A DNA stretch of 64,000 nt from positions 2,108,001 to 2,172,000 of the forward strand of contig OZ244039.1 of the NCBI GenBank assembly GCA_965215225.1, in the 5' to 3' direction. Under the pieces are notes generated by a model, which was not told the origin of the DNA, ran no database searches, and saw only the letters and a list, made by a program, of their open reading frames with translations. Positions 1-8,466 of this stretch are shown here, piece by piece; positions within the stretch are counted from its first letter, which is position 1, and each line of letters begins with the position of its first letter. Source of the stretch: G965215225 sp965215225. GTDB taxonomy: Bacteria > Pseudomonadota > Gammaproteobacteria > CBDBNL01 > JAAOII01. Position numbers and translations under genes: made by a program.

Positions 1-460
1 ACTCAAATCTTAAAACAGGGGTCTCATTGAACCCTCATTAAGAAGACTGGTTTCCAATAGACTGCACCCACTAATTGGTGCACAAAATCGGTGCATAAAA
101 AAGGGGACTCTTGCGAGTCCCCAGAGGAGAAGTAGCTTTTAGAAATCGTTTCGCCTAACGGCATTGCTGTCATGAGCCCCTCCTTAGTAAAAACAATAAA
201 GACAACAAAACACCCCATCACCCCCTCTAGTCTAATTCTTCCGCTCCTTAGCATAGTTTCAATGTAAAGACAGCTTGGAAAAAAATAAGAGCTTTTGAGA
301 AAAAATTTTTATATTTATGACAATAATTTTTAATGCTAGTTTATTGCTGATCTGCTTATTTGCTGATATACTAATAAGATATTGCTATTGATATATTACT
401 GATATGTTATTACTAACATTAAGGCCGCTTTGAATAAGACCCAACCATCTTGTATTAACA
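1..460. other. AT-rich intergenic region at the left edge
   Basis: No convincing gene is seen in this stretch. It holds a minus-strand intrinsic terminator (103-122). Just upstream of that terminator on the minus strand is a short open frame starting near 173 behind a strong AAGGAGG Shine-Dalgarno sequence. That frame reads through the terminator hairpin and resembles nothing I recognise; it may be a leader peptide or chance. The part from 260 to 460 is very AT-rich and presumably carries the promoter of the glyoxalase gene that follows. Confidence 0.5.
103..122 (-). terminator. Rho-independent terminator (minus strand)
   Basis: A perfect 8-bp stem (GGGGACTC / GAGTCCCC) with a 4-nt loop is followed, on the minus strand, by a run of six T. 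It would end a leftward transcript. No recognisable gene lies upstream of it inside the window, so it may belong to a small RNA or leader. Confidence 0.75.
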
Positions 461-1225
461 ATGACAAAAATCATAGGTATTAAAGACCCACAAGGAAGCA
501 ACATTTTTTGGCTTATTGTGAAAGATAAGAATGCGATAGTTATAGACCCCGGCAATAGTGCCCCCATTCTTAAGTATCTTCAAAATAAGCAATTAAATGT
601 GGATTCCATTCTCATTACTCATCATCATTCAGACCATACGGCTGGAATAGAAGACATCACCCAAAAATATCATTGCCCCGTAATCGGACCAGCAAATGAA
701 GTCATAGCGTCTATCACTCAAGCATTTAGCGAGGGCGATAGGTTTGAGAGAATGGCTATTGAATTCTCTGTCCTCTCTGTCCCTGGCCACACCCTCGACC
801 ACATAGCCTATATGGTTGGCAAAGGACATCTCCTATGTGGCGACCTACTATTTGGCGCCGGCTGTGGTAAGGTTTTTGAAGGGACTATGGAACAAATGTA
901 TGACAGTCTTCAAAAGTGCGCAGCCCTGCCAGCAGGCACCATGCTTTATTGGGGACATGAGATGACCAGCGCGAACCTAAGCTTCGCCACTCGAGTAGAG
1001 CCGGAAAACAAGAAACTATTGGCTAGAATCGTCTCAACCGAAGAGCAAATAAAGGAAAAAGGGATCAGCGCGCCAGGCAACCTGAAAGAAGAACTAGCCA
1101 CCAATCCTTTCCTGCGCGTCGCTGAGCAATCGGTAAGACAAAAAGCAGAGGAGGTAAGTGGTAAGCCCTTACATTCACCAGTAGAAGTATTTGCCGTTAT
1201 CAGAAAGTGGAAAGACCGCGGCTAA
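461..1225 (+). CDS. gloB: Hydroxyacylglutathione hydrolase (glyoxalase II)
   Basis: Metallo-beta-lactamase-fold thioesterase that hydrolyses S-D-lactoylglutathione to glutathione and D-lactate in the cytosol, the second step of methylglyoxal detoxification. The metal-binding motif THHHSDH is at residues 53-59, followed by a conserved PGHT histidine, the GD of LCGDLLFG, and a C-terminal YWGHEMT segment typical of GloB. The length (254 aa) matches the family (about 250-258). The ATG follows an AT-rich region with no obvious Shine-Dalgarno site. It converges with folE2, 60 bp away. Other metallo-beta-lactamase hydrolases are possible, but the C-terminal glyoxalase II features argue against them. 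Confidence 0.9.
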   Translation: MTKIIGIKDPQGSNIFWLIVKDKNAIVIDPGNSAPILKYLQNKQLNVDSILITHHHSDHTAGIEDITQKYHCPVIGPANEVIASITQAFSEGDRFERMAIEFSVLSVPGHTLDHIAYMVGKGHLLCGDLLFGAGCGKVFEGTMEQMYDSLQKCAALPAGTMLYWGHEMTSANLSFATRVEPENKKLLARIVSTEEQIKEKGISAPGNLKEELATNPFLRVAEQSVRQKAEEVSGKPLHSPVEVFAVIRKWKDRG

Positions 1226-1285
1226 TGCGCGGATAATGCAGATAATAAGGGCACCCGCTCGTTTTTTCTACTGGGATTTTCCTTG

Positions 1286-2197
1286 CTAGTCTGCTAAGGC
1301 ACCGAACTTCACTTCGGCAATCGCATTATGAGAGTGGAGGCTCTCCAAATGGCAGACTCTTATACTCAATCCCTTAGAAGCATAGTCCTTAAAAGAGTTG
1401 CTCAACCGCCTCACTGCGTCCTCACAGAACATCAGGTTCTTCCCATTTAGCCGAGCAAATTCCTGCTCATCTTCTCTCTTCACTACCGCCTGCACTGGTA
1501 TGCCAAGCGCCTCCTCAGCCTGCTCAACAAGACGAGCAAATGAAAAGGCGTCCTCTGGCTCAACCACAAGGGAAATACTTGCCAGACTTCTTTGGCTATG
1601 AGGGACGGCTGTCATCTTCTCACTCTCACTAATCCAATCCTTTCCCTTATCACGACTAATAGCCTCCCCCTCACTAAAGTGAGAAGCAAATTCACTGGCA
1701 GTTAGCTGCCTTGCCAGAGCCGCCGAACAAGGACAGGTGGATGAATAGATCACTTCAATCCCCAGCTGGCATTGAACCTGCCCTTCCCTATAAATCATTT
1801 GAAGGCTAATGGGATAGCTGAGCCAGCCCTGATGACTACTCACTAGGGATTCTCGCTTTATGAGCATATCAAAATGAATATCTATCCTTGCCGAACTACT
1901 AAGTCCTTGCTGATCTTCTATCAACCTCTCCATTAGCGCCTTGAGCTCCTTATAGCCAATAGCAGCCCCCTCACTGAGCGTCATAAGGCCAAGATGCATC
2001 CTTGACATATGAACCCCCTTTGCCTTGGGCTCCTGTAAATCCACATAGACATTAACGGTTGCAGCCACCTGCTGTTCGCCTAGCTTATCGTCCTTAATAT
2101 TAAGGGGCATACGAATCCCTTCCATCCCTACCCAATTTAACGGGCTGGGGTTGTCGGCGGGAATTTCTTGAGTAATATCTGGAAGTTTATTGTCCAT
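1286..2197 (-). CDS. folE2: GTP cyclohydrolase FolE2 (type IB)
   Basis: Converts GTP to 7,8-dihydroneopterin triphosphate, the first step of folate (and queuosine precursor) synthesis. The 303-aa length, the N-terminal NWVGMEGI block and the CPCS motif (Cys155, Cys157) are typical of the GCYH-IB (COG1469) family, which does not need zinc specifically. In many bacteria folE2 backs up zinc-dependent FolE under Zur control; I saw no clear Zur operator upstream. It is transcribed leftward as a single gene and converges with gloB. Confidence 0.92.
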   Translation of the reverse strand: MDNKLPDITQEIPADNPSPLNWVGMEGIRMPLNIKDDKLGEQQVAATVNVYVDLQEPKAKGVHMSRMHLGLMTLSEGAAIGYKELKALMERLIEDQQGLSSSARIDIHFDMLIKRESLVSSHQGWLSYPISLQMIYREGQVQCQLGIEVIYSSTCPCSAALARQLTASEFASHFSEGEAISRDKGKDWISESEKMTAVPHSQRSLASISLVVEPEDAFSFARLVEQAEEALGIPVQAVVKREDEQEFARLNGKNLMFCEDAVRRLSNSFKDYASKGLSIRVCHLESLHSHNAIAEVKFGALAD

Positions 2198-2437
2198 AAT
2201 TTAGTTAGTTAATCAAAAGATAGGAGGTTTAAGAACTATGACAAGGCTTTAAGCCAATAAGCCAAAAATGAGTTTAGCATTAATGCATAATCAATAAATG
2301 ATTAATGAATGATTCAACAAATTGCTAGTAATCGCCTCCTATGATTTAGTTGGTCTTACAGAGTTATTATAAGGGAGTTCCCCTCATTTTGTTCCACTTC
2401 TCTTAAATTCTCACCACCAGTGCATCACCTCTTTGAC

Positions 2438-2453
2438 GGGATTATATAATCCC
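2438..2453. promoter_or_regulatory. Perfect 16-bp palindrome upstream of the IS30 fragment
   Basis: GGGATTATATAATCCC is a perfect palindrome 31 bp before the transposase-fragment ATG. IS30-family elements are known to favour palindromic targets, so it could mark an insertion site or the element's end. The embedded TATAAT could instead be the -10 of the transposase promoter. A related ATATAATC string precedes the second IS30 N-terminal remnant near 63520. Confidence 0.4.
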
Positions 2454-2484
2454 ATCCAAGAAAAATAAACAAGAGGTATTAAAA

Positions 2485-2589
2485 ATGTCTAAAAAGCATT
2501 ATACACATCTTTCAGAGAAAGAAAGATATATGATAGAAGAAATGAGAAAAGGCGGAATATCTTTGCGAAAGATTGCTCAAGTATTTTAA
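2485..2589 (+). pseudogene. IS30-family transposase, N-terminal fragment
   Basis: The frame starts at an ATG behind an AAGAGG Shine-Dalgarno site and reads MSKKHYTHLSEKERYMIEEM then a helix-turn-helix segment ending KIAQ. This is the typical N-terminus of IS30 transposases (about 320 aa). Similarity stops after about 31-32 codons, exactly where the first CRISPR repeat begins at 2583, and the frame closes within that repeat. The rest of the transposase is absent. Short but distinctive, so I am fairly confident of the family. Confidence 0.75.
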
Positions 2590-2948
2590 CTCATCGGAAA
2601 ACGTCTGCAAATCACAACTCGATGATTTCTATTGGCCCGCTCTCTCGCATTTTAACTCATCGGAAAACGTCTGCAAATCACAACTGAGCCCTTGCACGGC
2701 CAAATCGGTCGTCCATTTTAACTCATCGGAAAACGTCTGCAAATCACAACGCGGGCTACTATTAATAGATAATCCTTATAATTTTAACTCATCGGAAAAC
2801 GTCTGCAAATCACAACTTGATCGCCACACAAACAAAACGGCGCATGATTTTAACTCATCGGAAAACGTCTGCAAATCACAACAAAATTCCGCCTGTTGCC
2901 CCGGCAGTTGAAATTTTAACTCATCGGAAAACGTCCGCAAATCACAAT
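2583..2948. CRISPR. Orphan CRISPR array, 6 repeats and 5 spacers
   Basis: Six 36-nt repeats lie at 2583-2618, 2649-2684, 2715-2750, 2781-2816, 2847-2882 and 2913-2948. They are separated by five unrelated spacers, each exactly 30 nt. The first five repeats are identical (beginning ATTTTAACTCATCGG and ending AAATCACAAC). The sixth differs at two positions, including its last base, as expected of a terminal repeat. The 36/30 geometry and the minus-strand form beginning GTTGTGATTTGC and ending TTAAAAT resemble type II-C arrays. No cas gene and no obvious tracrRNA anti-repeat occur in the window. Orientation is uncertain. Confidence 0.95.
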
Positions 2949-3094
2949 CTACCTATGGGGGCAGTAAAGACCTTCTTCTTATTAAAGGGCGGGTCCAAAT
3001 AGATTAGATCAACACAGCTGGAGTTTATACCTCTTAAGATATCCAGATTGTCATTACAAAAGATTGTCCGATTAGCTACATTTAGTTCCGCCAT
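2942..3094 (-). pseudogene. DNA methyltransferase, N-terminal fragment
   Basis: A 50-codon minus-strand frame starts at the ATG whose first base is 3094. It contains an FCNDNLDILRGI motif, then VDLIYLDPPFN (catalytic DPPF motif, residues 34-37), then KKKVFTAPIG. This is the start of N6-adenine/N4-cytosine methyltransferases of the DPPF type. Similarity ends about residue 48 at the outer edge of the last CRISPR repeat, and the stop codon lies inside that repeat. The remaining gene (several hundred residues in intact relatives) is missing, so it cannot be active. Confidence 0.72.
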
Positions 3095-3179
3095 TTTCGC
3101 TCGCTACCAACTTCTCAGCAGGGCTTCCCAGCATATATACACATATTAAGGAAGCTTGCCATTCTGGCTAGGGCCAGGA

Positions 3180-4208
3180 CTATTGCCTAAAAAACCGCCA
3201 CTCATTAAAGCGATAGAGAATCTTGTCGCTCAGTCTATCTACAAGACTTTCGCCCATTTTGCCTACCCGCTCGTCCAGTTTCTTCCGTTCTTTGATACGC
3301 ACCAAATACACCTCAGCGTCCTTACACTTTTGCATCAGGTATTCATCGCTAGTTATTATTTCATCTACCAGCTTCAGTTTCTGCGCCTCGCTGCCATACC
3401 ATATCTCACCAGTTGATATTTTGTTAATCGGCAGTTGAGAGCGATGTTCTTTCAAGAGCGACTTAAACAGCTCATGGACTCGCGCAAGGTCTTTTTTGAA
3501 TTTGGCTCTCCCCTTCGGTGTGTTTTCACCGAGCAGGGTTAGGGTTCGTTTATACTCCCCCGCGGTATGCTGTTCAATGTCTATTTTGTTATCCTTAAGC
3601 AAGCGATGAAGGTTAGGTATCATACCTATCACTCCCACCGAACCCACTACCGCAAAAGGCGCAGCGCAGATCTTATCCGCCACAGCCGCCATCATATAGC
3701 CGCCACTTGCTGCCACCTTATCTACACACACAGTCAGACTAAGCTTATGCTCCTTCAGGCGAAGTAGTTGGGCAGCAGCCAATCCATAGCTATGAACCAT
3801 CCCTCCCATACTTTCTAATCGCAAGATCACCTCCTGCTTGGGTTTCACTATCTTAAGCAAGGCAGAGATGAGACGAGAAATGTTCTTTACCTGAGTTGCC
3901 TGAATATCACCGTGAAAGTCCAGGACATAGACTATAGGTCTTTTCTTCTTCTCCTTCTTTGCCTTCTTCTGTGCTTTCTTTTCCTTCTTGCGCTCTTCTT
4001 TCAGCTCCTTCTTGGTAAGAATGGAGCTGTTTAATTGGTCAGCTGCTCTTTGCAGTTGGCGATTGAGATGCAGCACCTGCAAAGTGCCAGATGGCGAGCG
4101 GTCACGCATCCTCACTGCGCCTATAACCATTGCCAAAATAAATCCCACACCTATGATTAGGGTCATCAACTTGGCAAGGAAAATACCATATTCTGTTAAG
4201 AATTCCAT
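3180..4208 (-). CDS. sohB: SohB-type S49 signal-peptide-peptidase-like protease
   Basis: Inner-membrane-anchored serine protease of family S49, thought to degrade signal peptides or misfolded periplasmic or membrane proteins. An N-terminal membrane segment spans about residues 10-31, followed by a Lys/Glu-rich linker (65-90). The S49 core has the nucleophile in VAASGGYM (Ser168) and a likely general-base lysine near residue 220 in the GEYKRT motif. Length 342 aa fits SohB (E. coli about 349), not the double-domain SppA. It is divergent from the aminotransferase gene at 4313. Confidence 0.88.
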   Translation of the reverse strand: MEFLTEYGIFLAKLMTLIIGVGFILAMVIGAVRMRDRSPSGTLQVLHLNRQLQRAADQLNSSILTKKELKEERKKEKKAQKKAKKEKKKRPIVYVLDFHGDIQATQVKNISRLISALLKIVKPKQEVILRLESMGGMVHSYGLAAAQLLRLKEHKLSLTVCVDKVAASGGYMMAAVADKICAAPFAVVGSVGVIGMIPNLHRLLKDNKIDIEQHTAGEYKRTLTLLGENTPKGRAKFKKDLARVHELFKSLLKEHRSQLPINKISTGEIWYGSEAQKLKLVDEIITSDEYLMQKCKDAEVYLVRIKERKKLDERVGKMGESLVDRLSDKILYRFNEWRFFRQ

Positions 4209-4312
4209 ATAAATACCTTATCTTAGATTATTAAAAAGGAGTATTTTATCCTATCAGAAGTAAAAGCCTATTAAAATCTCACTCATTAATCATCTAACCT
4301 CAAAATATAAAA

Positions 4313-5149
4313 ATGGAACAAGACCCAATTGTCTATCTCAATGGCACCTATGCCCCGCTTAGCCAGACCCATATAAGCCCCTTAGACAGAGGCTTCCTGT
4401 TTGGCGATGCTACCTATGAAGTCATAAAGAGCAATGACGGTAAGCTGCTGTATCCTCAACCCCACATAGATCGTCTGCACAATAGCCTTATGGGTATCAG
4501 ATTGGAGTTCGACTCTTATGACGAGCTGCCTAATATCTCTACCCGATTGCTTGCCGCCAATCAATTAGAGCAAGGGCAGGCTCTTATTTATCTTCAAATC
4601 AGTCGCGGCGCCTATGCTAAACGCAGCCACGAGTTCCCTTCAGCAAAACCAGCCCCGACCGTCTTTGCTATGGCATCTCCCGCTCCTAGCCCCAGCTCTT
4701 CACCATTAAGGCTAATAAGTCACCCAGATGAAAGATGGGCGAGGCCCAGCCTAAAAACCGCAAATCTACTGCCTAATTGCTTGGCAAAACAGCTAGCGGT
4801 TGAACAGCAAGCCGAAGAAGTGGTTCTGGTAAGAAATGGTACGGTCATTGAGTGCTCCTCCTCTGCCCTAGCCATAGTGAAAAATGGGGTTGTATGTACT
4901 CACCCACCAGCTGACCACCTGCTCCCCAGCATTACCATGCAGATAGTCAAGGAACTTTGTTCCAGCGAAAAGATAGAATTCAACGAGCGACCCTTCACGC
5001 TTGCCGCCGCCTATGACGCCGATGAGCTCCTAGTTGCCAGCACAGTAAAGGACATCAGCCCCGCAGTTGAGCTGGATGGCAAAAAAATAGGGGATGGCAA
5101 AATAGGGAAGATAGCCAAGCAATTAATGGCTGCCTTTAAACGGCTTTAA
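4313..5149 (+). CDS. dat: D-amino-acid aminotransferase (class IV PLP enzyme)
   Basis: Fold-type IV aminotransferase interconverting D-alanine and D-glutamate with 2-oxo acids, supplying D-amino acids for the cell wall. The N-terminus has the family signature PLDRGFLFGDATYE (residues 23-36) and the PLP lysine is in SLKTANLLPN (Lys148). The length of 278 aa is usual for D-alanine transaminase. Branched-chain aminotransferase (IlvE) and ADC lyase (PabC) are related; the motif pattern favours Dat but substrate specificity is inferred. Confidence 0.8.
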   Translation: MEQDPIVYLNGTYAPLSQTHISPLDRGFLFGDATYEVIKSNDGKLLYPQPHIDRLHNSLMGIRLEFDSYDELPNISTRLLAANQLEQGQALIYLQISRGAYAKRSHEFPSAKPAPTVFAMASPAPSPSSSPLRLISHPDERWARPSLKTANLLPNCLAKQLAVEQQAEEVVLVRNGTVIECSSSALAIVKNGVVCTHPPADHLLPSITMQIVKELCSSEKIEFNERPFTLAAAYDADELLVASTVKDISPAVELDGKKIGDGKIGKIAKQLMAAFKRL

Positions 5150-5268
5150 TAACATACAAACAAAATGTGCTTATAGGCATCAGCTAAAGCGGAAGGCCTA
5201 TCAAAGATCTATTAATCAAAGCTTTCATAATCATACCCCAAGGATTAGATGTTGGTTTGAGGTAATCT

Positions 5269-6513
5269 TTATTGGGGTTTTTCAAACTCAAAGATTGACT
5301 TCAATAAATCTCTATTGTATTTTGCTATTTTCTTGATCTTCTTCTGTTCTGTTGTATAGAGAGCGTCTTTGTCATTTATGGTTTTCACTTTCTGTTCATC
5401 TTCAAAATCTGAAAAAATAGCTTCCTTTGGATAGATAGTTAGAACCACTGTTTTGTTCCGATTCTTTGAGATTGCTTTATGCTTCCCTCTATGTATGTAA
5501 ATTAAATTTAGATGGTCGTCAATCATTTTCGCCTCTTCTTTATTACGAGCTGAAGAAATAGGAACAATGTGATGAAGTTCGAACCTATCTCTTTTTCTTA
5601 TCTTGTGAAAATCAAAGTATCTCCGTTTTGGAATATCGCTTCTTTTCGATAGGGGTTGGAAGAAGCCAGTCTTTCCAACATTGAGACGAAAATATTTATT
5701 CTGATCAACCTCAAAGTAAACAGTGGTTCTTAACAAACTCATCATTTGTTGTGCTTGATTCTTCCAGTTATGAAAATCTCGCCGAGCAGTCTTATTGCCT
5801 TCAAAATTTTCTGGCTTGGCATATTCCTGTAATAAGCTAACGAGTTTTCTCCGTTTATATTTCTCTAACCTACGATAGGAACCAAGAAGTTGAATTTTAT
5901 CTATATCCTCGTTCTTGTCAGATAAGATGAACATGAATTCATAGATACTAATCGGACTATCCCTATAGTCGCTAAGATTGATAGTCTCTACCAATTCAGA
6001 AATTCTGTTGCCAAATAACTTATCTATAGCATCGGTAAATTTCTTGTATCTATCAGTCAAAATAGCTGCATTAATAAATTCAACAGCACTTGAAGTTAAC
6101 TTGCCATGTAAGATCGATCTTCCCTTCCCACCCAACTTCTTCTTTTCTCTCAATAAAAATCCCATCTTTTCTAAATCAGGGAAGAAATTCTTTTTTATGG
6201 AATTGATTGTGCCGCGCCCCATTTTTGAATGGATCCCAATGATAATTGCTTGAAATTTTTGGAAACCATTAGGTAATTTAGTATCTTTCTTGTAGTCGCC
6301 GGGAGGAATTGCGAAATAATCTGTGCCAGAAATCCTATGTATATTTTCTAAAATCGAACTAATGTCGTCTAAATCATATCTGTTATGTTGCGAAACATGC
6401 CACCCGCGGTAATCGTTATTGCGAAGTCGATTTGTTATGTATCTTAGAAAAGAATTATCCTCATCCATAGATAATATCTCATCTAATTCTTTTTGTTTCC
6501 CTTCTGGAGTCAC
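5269..6513 (-). CDS. HNH endonuclease, restriction partner of adjacent methyltransferase
   Basis: The C-terminal part carries an HNH (beta-beta-alpha metal) motif: paired histidines H314-H315 in FELHHIVPISS, N336 in HLNLIY and H345 in GKHKAIS. The first 300 residues look alpha-helical and charged and are not recognised; they probably bind DNA and set specificity. It begins 2 bp after the methyltransferase stop, so the two are surely co-transcribed as a type II restriction-modification system. HNH nucleases paired with double methyltransferases occur in some type IIS systems such as MnlI. The AT-rich, Lys-rich composition differs from neighbouring core genes and suggests acquisition. Confidence 0.75.
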   Translation of the reverse strand: MTPEGKQKELDEILSMDEDNSFLRYITNRLRNNDYRGWHVSQHNRYDLDDISSILENIHRISGTDYFAIPPGDYKKDTKLPNGFQKFQAIIIGIHSKMGRGTINSIKKNFFPDLEKMGFLLREKKKLGGKGRSILHGKLTSSAVEFINAAILTDRYKKFTDAIDKLFGNRISELVETINLSDYRDSPISIYEFMFILSDKNEDIDKIQLLGSYRRLEKYKRRKLVSLLQEYAKPENFEGNKTARRDFHNWKNQAQQMMSLLRTTVYFEVDQNKYFRLNVGKTGFFQPLSKRSDIPKRRYFDFHKIRKRDRFELHHIVPISSARNKEEAKMIDDHLNLIYIHRGKHKAISKNRNKTVVLTIYPKEAIFSDFEDEQKVKTINDKDALYTTEQKKIKKIAKYNRDLLKSIFEFEKPQ

Positions 6514-6515
6514 AT

Positions 6516-8165
6516 TTATTTAACTTCTCTTAACCTTTCTTTAGCTATTTCTACATAGTCTTTTTCTAAATCACAGCAAAGGAAGTTTCTCTTCAGTTTC
6601 TTGGCGGCTATGGCTGTGGTGCCAATGCCAACAAAACAGTCCAAAATCAAATCATTTTCATTTGAACTTGCTGTAATAATTCTTTCGACCAATTCCAATG
6701 GCTTGGGTGTAGCGTGTTTCATTTTCTGAACCTTACCATTCACTTTATTCTTATGCCTCTCACTCGTTATATGCCAGACTTCCCCACAAAGCCTCCCTTT
6801 CGGGTTTGGAAACCATCGCTCCCCATTTTTTAGTATCCCTTTTTTCTTGGCATGTTCAATTCGCTCTTTTGATTGATATGGCACTCTCACATCATCATAG
6901 TTGAAAATATGATTCTTGCCTTTGGTAAAGAATACAATGGTTTCTTGCCCATTGCTAAAACGTCTACGCCCTCCGCCCAGCCCATCTCTCTTATCCCAGG
7001 TTATCCAATTTTGAAAATTAAGTCCTTTATTCACCAGGTATTGAAGAATGTGTGCCGAATTAAACGGCGTATTAAAAACATACAGGCTACTATTATTCTT
7101 GAGTTTTGGAATAAGGGCATCGATCCAAGAATAGGTAAGATCAAAGAACTCCTTTTCTGATTTGAAAGTATCCCACCCTGCTTTGTGCATATTGTATGGC
7201 GGATCTATTACAGCCAAATCAACAACACTATCATTAATCTTCTTCAGAAAATCAAAACAATCCATTTGGTATATTTTGTTTGGTGTAATCTTACTTGATA
7301 CAATTTTTCTTTGCTTCTGCTCTGCTTGTTCTAGTTTCTTAGTTATGATTTCTTTGTAGCTATCCATAATCTCATAGCCAATAAAATTACGCCCCTCTTT
7401 TTTTGCTACTTTCAATGTGGTTCCGCTTCCGGCAAATGGATCTAGAACCACATCACCAACATAAGTAAATAATCTCACACAACGATAAATTATCTCTTCG
7501 GGCATGATCGCGCTGTGATGGCCAAAAGCAATATCGTTCTTGCCAGGTATAGCTATCCTCCATACCTGTTTGGTAAACTCCACCCATTCTTGCTTAGTTA
7601 GTTTGCTTTCCTCTTTAATTTTTTGGGGCAAGGCATGTATTGGGACTCCATCTTTCACATAGACAGTTATAAACTCGCTAGTATTTTGAGCGTAAAAGTT
7701 TCGTGGATATGGATAACTACCAAACATCAACTTTTTACTTGGGTTAGTTCGTTCCCAAATATAAACATCATATAAGAACATCCTTGTCTTTTTCTGAGAC
7801 AAAATTGAATGCTGTATGTCAGCATTAAGATCAAATATGTGTCTGTTATAGTGGGTTGAATAATCCGCCTTTTTCATCGGCATAAGCGGAGTATTTATTA
7901 CTAATTTGCCATTGGGCTTTAAAACTCGCTCACATTCATGCCAAACTTTCAATAGTTCGTTGATGAAAACTCCATAGTTATCAATATCACCAAGTTGTTC
8001 TTTATGCTTTTCTCCATTGGCATTTTTTTGATAGCCATCTTTGGCGTAGTCTTTGATATTGAAATATGGCGGTGATGTAATAATTAAATCAACTGTTCCA
8101 TTAGGAACCTCACTCATATTCTGAGCGTTCTTATAAAACACTTTGTTTAGAAAATCTTGGCTCAT
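6516..8165 (-). CDS. Two-domain DNA methyltransferase of a type II R-M system
   Basis: Two complete methyltransferase domains are fused in 549 aa. The N-terminal one has catalytic TSPPYF (30-35) and SAM-binding DPFAGSGTT (242-250), the beta-class order often seen in N4-cytosine or N6-adenine enzymes. The C-terminal one has DPPYN (321-325) and a degenerate SAM motif, LDCFVGIGTTA, near 516-526. Fused pairs generally methylate the two strands of an asymmetric site. First gene of the operon with the HNH nuclease; its role would be self-protection. The recognition sequence cannot be read from the DNA. Confidence 0.85.
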   Translation of the reverse strand: MSQDFLNKVFYKNAQNMSEVPNGTVDLIITSPPYFNIKDYAKDGYQKNANGEKHKEQLGDIDNYGVFINELLKVWHECERVLKPNGKLVINTPLMPMKKADYSTHYNRHIFDLNADIQHSILSQKKTRMFLYDVYIWERTNPSKKLMFGSYPYPRNFYAQNTSEFITVYVKDGVPIHALPQKIKEESKLTKQEWVEFTKQVWRIAIPGKNDIAFGHHSAIMPEEIIYRCVRLFTYVGDVVLDPFAGSGTTLKVAKKEGRNFIGYEIMDSYKEIITKKLEQAEQKQRKIVSSKITPNKIYQMDCFDFLKKINDSVVDLAVIDPPYNMHKAGWDTFKSEKEFFDLTYSWIDALIPKLKNNSSLYVFNTPFNSAHILQYLVNKGLNFQNWITWDKRDGLGGGRRRFSNGQETIVFFTKGKNHIFNYDDVRVPYQSKERIEHAKKKGILKNGERWFPNPKGRLCGEVWHITSERHKNKVNGKVQKMKHATPKPLELVERIITASSNENDLILDCFVGIGTTAIAAKKLKRNFLCCDLEKDYVEIAKERLREVK

Positions 8166-8234
8166 AAAATTTCCTTTAAAAGTTCAGTCATGGATACATT
8201 AGAAGTTCTTATAGCTTATTTATCATTATAAGAG

Positions 8235-8466
8235 GTGGATTAACATTTAAAAAGCAACTCCCGTTGCTAAATTATAAGATTGAGTTGTTGAAACATCTTG
8301 AATCCGAAATGCTTTCGTGGTCGGTGGCTCAATCGGTCGGGCACTTCTCTTAATCAGAAGGCAATTTATACCCTTAGTCACGATTATATTAAAGCACTCA
8401 TATCCTTTCGCCTGGTTAGATTTCACAAGGACATTCCTTTCAGCAAGTCCAGACGAATGAGTTCTA
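8235..8466 (-). mobile_element. IS30 transposase C-terminal remnant 1 (left end of lipoprotein cluster)
   Basis: Read on the minus strand, 8344 downward gives VPDRLSHRPRKHFGFK and then breaks down into stops. LNxRPRKxLGxKTP is the hallmark C-terminal motif of IS30 transposases. The adjoining 8345-8466 block is conserved in the four other copies but is not recognisable as transposase. This copy shares its lesions with those at 11251, 13690 and 16596, so the block was already decayed when it was duplicated. Together with 8467-8882 it fills the space between the methyltransferase and the first lipoprotein gene. Confidence 0.6.

Noticed and set aside
24..254. Minus-strand open frame of 76 codons at the left edge
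   Set aside because: It reads straight through a strong Rho-independent terminator and resembles no family; only the terminator is reported.
2438..2453. Palindrome as a definite transcription-factor operator
   Set aside because: It is a perfect palindrome but could equally be an insertion hotspot or IS terminus; listed only as a regulatory/structural site with low confidence.
2573..2911. Plus-strand 112-codon frame with repeated NFNSSENVCKSQ peptide
   Set aside because: It is the translation of CRISPR repeats (66-bp period is a multiple of three); not a protein-coding gene.
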